From: Promethearchaeota archaeon
GTDB taxonomy: Archaea > Asgardarchaeota > Lokiarchaeia > Sigynarchaeales > SOKP01
Assembly: GCA_016839425.1 (NCBI GenBank)
Contig: JAEOUI010000156.1
Coordinates: 1 to 8,644 of the forward strand
Direction: 5' to 3'
DNA length: 8,644 nucleotides
The notes below the pieces were generated by a model. It saw only the letters and a program-made list of their open reading frames with translations, ran no database searches and had not been told where the DNA came from. Below are positions 5,894 to 8,644 of this stretch, in pieces. The translations under genes were made by a program, and so were the position numbers. Within the stretch, counting starts at the first letter, position 1; each line of letters opens with the position of its first letter.

Positions 5894-6238
5894 ATTCAGG
5901 TTATAGAAAATCAACAACTAGTTCAAACCAGAAGAATAATTACCTGTGTATTTTGTAAAAAAACCAAAGAGACATTTGAACCTGTTAAAGCGTTATATAG
6001 AGGAGAGGTTTTGGAATATTGTTCCAAAAGATGTAGAGGACTGCATAAAAGTTTTATTCAAGCCAAGAAAACTCAAGAAGTGTTTACCTGTCCTAATTGC
6101 AAAAAAAAGGTATTATTAAGCAAGCTACAGTTAAAACATCAATTCATCAATGTCGCAATACCGATTGTACGGAATTATTGCTCTGTTGAATGTAAGAACG
6201 AGGATACATGGAGGAGAGTTGTTGGAAATGAGACTTAA
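5894..6238 (+). CDS. Tandem treble-clef-like zinc-finger protein (start uncertain)
   Basis: The open frame runs from 5891 after an in-frame TAG and encodes two similar zinc-binding units. The first is CVFC…YCSKRC (C18, C21, C43, C47, counting from 5894). The second is CPNC…YCSVEC (C66, C69, C96, C100). The CxxC…(Y/F)CSxxC pattern is that of FCS/MYM/TRASH-like treble-clef fingers, which bind nucleic acid, metal or protein. The only ordinary start codon in frame is the TTG at 6011, preceded by ggag, but that would remove the first CxxC and destroy finger 1, so I reject it. Upstream, gggtgag (5879-5885) would serve an ATT at 5894. An ATG at 5862, well placed behind a TATA box, is in another frame and stops after 14 codons, so a frameshift or sequence error is the alternative. 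The gene overlaps the next by 11 nt. Confidence 0.55.
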   Translation: MQVIENQQLVQTRRIITCVFCKKTKETFEPVKALYRGEVLEYCSKRCRGLHKSFIQAKKTQEVFTCPNCKKKVLLSKLQLKHQFINVAIPIVRNYCSVECKNEDTWRRVVGNET

Positions 6239-6473
6239 AACGATAAAAGCACCTTTATGTCCCAAATGCCATAAACCATTGAGAACAGCAACCCTTAAAA
6301 CCAACATGCCACTTGATAAAAAAAAATTAAATCAATCCGGCATAATTGCCTGCATGAAATGCGGGTATATTCAACACAAATATTTTATCATTGAGTTTCC
6401 TAATAAGTTTAGATTCTTCAAAAGAAGAATACAAGCAGATTTCACATGTATTAATCCTGTTTTCTTTAAATGA
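6228..6473 (+). CDS. Zinc-ribbon protein, 81 residues
   Basis: The product contains two CxxC knuckles (LCPKCHKPL near the N-terminus and ACMKCGYIQ about 30 residues later) separated by a hydrophilic segment. It ends in a basic-aromatic region (FPNKFRFFKRRIQ). This is a single zinc ribbon like those of small archaeal nucleic-acid-binding proteins. I start it at the ATG at 6228. A TTG at 6222 lies closer to the ideal distance from the strong Shine-Dalgarno ggaggag (6210-6216) and is a real alternative that adds only two residues. Starting farther upstream at 6150 would add a segment that is merely the preceding gene read in another frame. It overlaps the tandem-finger gene, so the two are probably co-translated. 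No specific function is recognised. Confidence 0.68.
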   Translation: MRLKTIKAPLCPKCHKPLRTATLKTNMPLDKKKLNQSGIIACMKCGYIQHKYFIIEFPNKFRFFKRRIQADFTCINPVFFK

Positions 6474-6601
6474 TTTATTATTTTATCTTTTTTTTATATG
6501 AAAGAAATTCCTCTAATATTTCTGAAAAAATTAATATCGAATCTTCAGAATGAATCATAATAGAAGAAATCGAACGATTTTTTAATAACAAAAATTATAA
6601 A

Positions 6602-6621
6602 AATTTCTTGGTCAAGAAATT
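6602..6621. repeat. Inverted repeat, 9-bp arms, 2-nt spacer
   Basis: The arms aatttcttg and caagaaatt are exact reverse complements around gt. A tract of T follows (6623-6628). It could be an operator for a dimeric protein or a small hairpin; the short spacer favours an operator. Confidence 0.5.
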
Positions 6622-6730
6622 ATTTTTTAAGAAAAACATGGGGCCATGATCAAACCTCCTTTTTAAAGTCGAGATTACATTTATAAAGCAACCAAGTTGT
6701 CAAGTAATTAAAAGCTAATATTGTTTGGCT

Positions 6731-6750
6731 ATTTATACAAGAAATTTAAA
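6731..6750 (+). promoter_or_regulatory. TATA-like promoter of the surface-protein operon
   Basis: Two overlapping candidates are atttatac (6731-6738) and atttaaat (6743-6750). They would start transcription about 18 and 7 nt before the ATG at 6780, giving a short leader that contains a weak agg (6768-6770). Confidence 0.4.
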
Positions 6751-6779
6751 TCAAAATAAAAAAATACAGGTTTAAAAAT

Positions 6780-7718
6780 ATGACAAAAAAACAAGCAATT
6801 AAAAAGTCGAGTCCGTCAAATAAAGGATTAAGTAAAAGCAACAAGAAAGTTATATACGGAATTGGTTTGGTAGCTGTCCTTGCCGTTGTTATCTCAGCAA
6901 TTTCAATACCAATGGCGGCTAACTACGCACCAACCAACGAGGTTGCACCCCCTACTCCTTCCGATATCACTCGATTCAATTTCTACTCGTTTACAACGGG
7001 CGAGATCGTTTCTGTCCCAATAAATGTATGGAAATACGAAGCCGTAGCCTCGGAACACGAAGAAGTATTCGATATTGACAACTATGACCTTTACAAGACG
7101 GGTGATTCGGACGAAATAACCATGGATGTAAATGCAACTTGTTATTACTTCGTTGAAGTAATTGGAGGAACATATGCGTCTGACTTTCACTTGCTAAATG
7201 GAGCACAAGGAAACATGAACTACAGTTATTATGCGTATCATCTGAGTTCAACGGTTTATTTAAACATCCTTGATCAGACAACCACGCCCATTACAACCGC
7301 GTCCTTTAACACGAATGGAAACTATACCTTACTCCTGAACATTCCTGAATCCGAACAATCTACCAGATGTCAGGCTCCAACATACGATCCAGAAGACGAT
7401 ACGGAAAAGGAGTTTTACTCCTTGATTGAGGGAATAACAGAAGCTTTCTGCGTTGATATCAATTTAGACGGTGATGCTGAAGACACTTTCGAAATAACCA
7501 TTTATGGCACTTTCGAACCAATTGTCGTGATTTATCAGGATGACCACTGTTATTTAGTTTTCCACGATCCTATTGATTTCAAGGAAATACAAGCGATCGA
7601 TATTGGAATGGATTTTGACGGTGTTTCGATCGAAGATGTGTCATCAATGCGAGTCATGGTTCCAGGAGACGCAAACGATGGTATTTCTACCGTTCTCACG
7701 ACTTATCAAACAATCTAA
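6780..7718 (+). CDS. Exported or membrane-anchored surface protein, 312 residues
   Basis: A basic N-terminus (about 1-23, rich in Lys and Ser) is followed by one hydrophobic helix (about 24-47, VIYGIGLVAVLAVVISAIS), then a long soluble domain rich in Thr, Tyr, Asp and beta-strand-forming residues. This is a signal anchor or uncleaved signal peptide with an extracellular domain. Sequons NAT, NYS and NYT suggest archaeal N-glycosylation. Four cysteines in the ectodomain (in TCYY, TRCQ, AFCVD and DHCY) could form disulfides. An acidic segment DINLDGDAEDTFE recalls a Ca2+-binding Asp loop. Codons here are richer in G and C than in the middle of the window. The gene is 13 nt upstream of another exported protein gene, so both are likely in one operon. 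The family is not recognised; S-layer-like, virion or other envelope roles are possible. Confidence 0.78.
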   Translation: MTKKQAIKKSSPSNKGLSKSNKKVIYGIGLVAVLAVVISAISIPMAANYAPTNEVAPPTPSDITRFNFYSFTTGEIVSVPINVWKYEAVASEHEEVFDIDNYDLYKTGDSDEITMDVNATCYYFVEVIGGTYASDFHLLNGAQGNMNYSYYAYHLSSTVYLNILDQTTTPITTASFNTNGNYTLLLNIPESEQSTRCQAPTYDPEDDTEKEFYSLIEGITEAFCVDINLDGDAEDTFEITIYGTFEPIVVIYQDDHCYLVFHDPIDFKEIQAIDIGMDFDGVSIEDVSSMRVMVPGDANDGISTVLTTYQTI

Positions 7719-7720
7719 AT

Positions 7721-7734
7721 AGGTGATTTTTTTG
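7721..7734 (+). promoter_or_regulatory. Strong Shine-Dalgarno with TTG start
   Basis: The sequence aggtgat (7721-7727) is fully complementary to the conserved 3' end of 16S rRNA and lies 4 nt before a TTG (7732). It decides the start of the following gene, because the first in-frame ATG (7747) is farther away and would shorten the basic part of the signal peptide. Confidence 0.65.
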
Positions 7735-8644
7735 AACAATAAATCCATGCGAAAAGCATTACTTTTTTTTTTATTCTTTTTTTTAAGCTTTTCATCTCTA
7801 TTAGGTCTATTTACAATTAATGTGAACGCTTCTGTAGCAGACGATAAGAGAATAACATGGGAATGGCTATCAATTGACTTTAAAACCGATTCAACAGACG
7901 ATAAGGTAAAGTTTAATCTTGGAGGCTATTCCCTATCTGACTTCGAGAATCTTGGTATTTATCAACAAAGACCGGACGATTCAGAAATCGTTTATCAATC
8001 AAAAGCCACATTTCAGCTTGACATTCAAGCCTATCAAGGAAACGACATATTTGACGCGTGGAGCGGGCTTGATGTAACCGGAATCAAGAAAATAAAGTAT
8101 TTCTACATTACCATATTCAATCCATGGGGTTGGGTTGAATCCGACACGAAATATTATGTCGAGGCTCCGAATGTAGTTCTTGGAGGAACATTTGATAACT
8201 GCGAACGCTCTGTTAATACTGAAATGGAGATTGCCATTAATCCGACTTTTGAGGACTTTTCTGGATTATATCTTAATGGAATTAAGATCGAATCTAACGA
8301 ATACTTATGGGATGTCAAAAGTGCAAAGGTAATTGACATCAAGGAAGGGGAATGCGGTGATTATCAGGACAAGTACACTGATCAGACAGTATCTGAAGCA
8401 AAGGTTAATTTAGAACAATTTACCGAAACTTCAATCACGAATGGGGATGCTTGTGCCTATGTTAACAGTGCGAACCTGGGTGTCCAAGCCGGAGAATCGC
8501 AAACGAGTGACCTTCAAAACTCTTTAGTAGAAACGAACACGGTAGGTTATGTTCAAACTAATAAAGCCTCTGGGAAGCTCGTTTTCAAGGACTTTTTCAA
8601 GATGCGCCCAAGGATATCACAGACAAAACAATACTTCACGGTCA
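7732..8644 (+). CDS. Secreted or type I membrane protein, N-terminal 304 residues (3' end off the window)
   Basis: The frame stays open from the TTG at 7732 to the right edge. The N-terminus is a clear signal peptide: a short basic part (NNKSMRK), a very hydrophobic core (ALLFFLFFFLSFSSLLGLF) and a likely cleavage site after NVNA. The mature part is soluble and beta-rich, with many Asp, Thr and aromatic residues (DDKRITWEWLSIDF, NPWGWVESDTKYYVEAP), and has cysteines in FDNCERS, GECGD and GDACAY. No enzyme motif is visible. The last base of the window is the first base of an incomplete codon. Joined to bases 1-2 it gives acg and continues in frame into the left-edge ORF, which supplies a membrane anchor and basic tail; the full protein would then be 455 residues. 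It is probably the partner of the 312-residue protein 13 nt upstream. Confidence 0.82.
   Translation, partial: MNNKSMRKALLFFLFFFLSFSSLLGLFTINVNASVADDKRITWEWLSIDFKTDSTDDKVKFNLGGYSLSDFENLGIYQQRPDDSEIVYQSKATFQLDIQAYQGNDIFDAWSGLDVTGIKKIKYFYITIFNPWGWVESDTKYYVEAPNVVLGGTFDNCERSVNTEMEIAINPTFEDFSGLYLNGIKIESNEYLWDVKSAKVIDIKEGECGDYQDKYTDQTVSEAKVNLEQFTETSITNGDACAYVNSANLGVQAGESQTSDLQNSLVETNTVGYVQTNKASGKLVFKDFFKMRPRISQTKQYFTV

Larger units (their letters stand above)
6474..6779. other. 306-bp region without a convincing intact gene
   Basis: The region opens with a T-rich tract (6481-6496) that could end plus-strand transcription. It then holds an inverted repeat aatttcttg-gt-caagaaatt (6602-6621), a second one catgg-gg-ccatg (6637-6648), and on the minus strand a strong Shine-Dalgarno aaaaggaggt (6654-6663) with a TATA-like box (about 6679-6688). 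The ATG behind that Shine-Dalgarno closes after six codons. A neighbouring minus frame (6478-6639) looks coding but has an internal stop. The rest is AT-rich promoter for the surface-protein genes. Confidence 0.6.

Noticed and set aside
6150..6227. N-terminal extension of the zinc-ribbon protein starting at 6150
   Set aside because: This stretch codes for the second finger of the tandem zinc-finger protein in its own frame. The strong ggaggag at 6210-6216 points to a start at 6222 or 6228.
6903..7281. Two minus-strand ORFs of 95 and 96 residues inside the 312-residue surface protein gene
   Set aside because: They lie opposite a convincing exported protein, have low-complexity composition (His/Leu/Arg or Cys/Arg rich) and no promoter or Shine-Dalgarno, so they are shadows.
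8154..8342. Minus-strand 62-residue ORF near the right edge
   Set aside because: It is opposite the continuous secreted-protein frame from 7732, which has a signal peptide and a strong Shine-Dalgarno.

Overview
The window looks like an archaeal accessory element or a virus- or plasmid-like replicon. It is AT-rich, has TATA-box-like promoter elements about 25-27 nt upstream of some start codons, and has several very small zinc-binding and ribbon-helix-helix (RHH) proteins. Two features recall proteins I associate with Asgard archaea (Loki-type): the paired seven-helix membrane proteins with a 'SLG…SS.(W/F)WGS' motif, and the N-terminal CxxC…QVCEH.F domain of the 287-residue protein. The Asgard assignment is an inference from memory and was not checked against any database.

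Layout, left to right. (1) 3-455 is the C-terminal end of a membrane-anchored surface protein. It is followed with overlaps by an unlisted 44-residue zinc ribbon (452-586) and a phage-type Dam N6-adenine methyltransferase (573-1079). (2) 1081-1189 is an AT-rich promoter region with repeats, followed by a 287-residue protein with an N-terminal zinc site. (3) 2116-5141 is a tight operon: 7TM protein A, a radical SAM protein with a B12-binding-like N-terminal domain (start corrected to 2852), 7TM protein B (a paralogue of A), and a 39-residue peptide, ending in a T-rich tract. (4) 5247-5772 holds two convergent paralogous RHH proteins that share a DLLIG N-terminal signature. (5) 5773-5893 is a divergent promoter with a 22-bp perfect palindrome over the TATA box, followed by a double zinc-finger protein with no canonical start codon and an 81-residue zinc-ribbon protein. 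(6) 6474-6779 has no convincing intact gene but carries inverted repeats and a strong minus-strand Shine-Dalgarno sequence. (7) 6780-7718 and 7732-8644 encode two exported or surface proteins. The second has a signal peptide and runs off the right edge.

The most striking observation is that the right edge joins in frame to the left edge. The gene opening at 7732 ends with one spare base (a). Bases 1-2 (cg) complete that codon, and the frame then enters the left-edge ORF, which ends with a transmembrane anchor. The joined product would be a 455-residue type I membrane protein with signal peptide, sequon-bearing ectodomain, membrane helix and basic tail. The two end segments also share a higher GC content than the middle. 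The window may therefore be a complete circular element of 8644 bp. If so, it has no recognisable replication initiator, integrase, capsid or packaging protein, and its two largest functional blocks are a surface-protein/methyltransferase operon and a radical SAM/7TM membrane operon.

How the genes might work together is inferred. The surface proteins could form a virion or cell-envelope layer, with the Dam enzyme modifying element or host DNA. The radical SAM/7TM operon could modify a membrane-located substrate such as a lipid. The RHH and zinc-finger proteins would be small transcriptional regulators.
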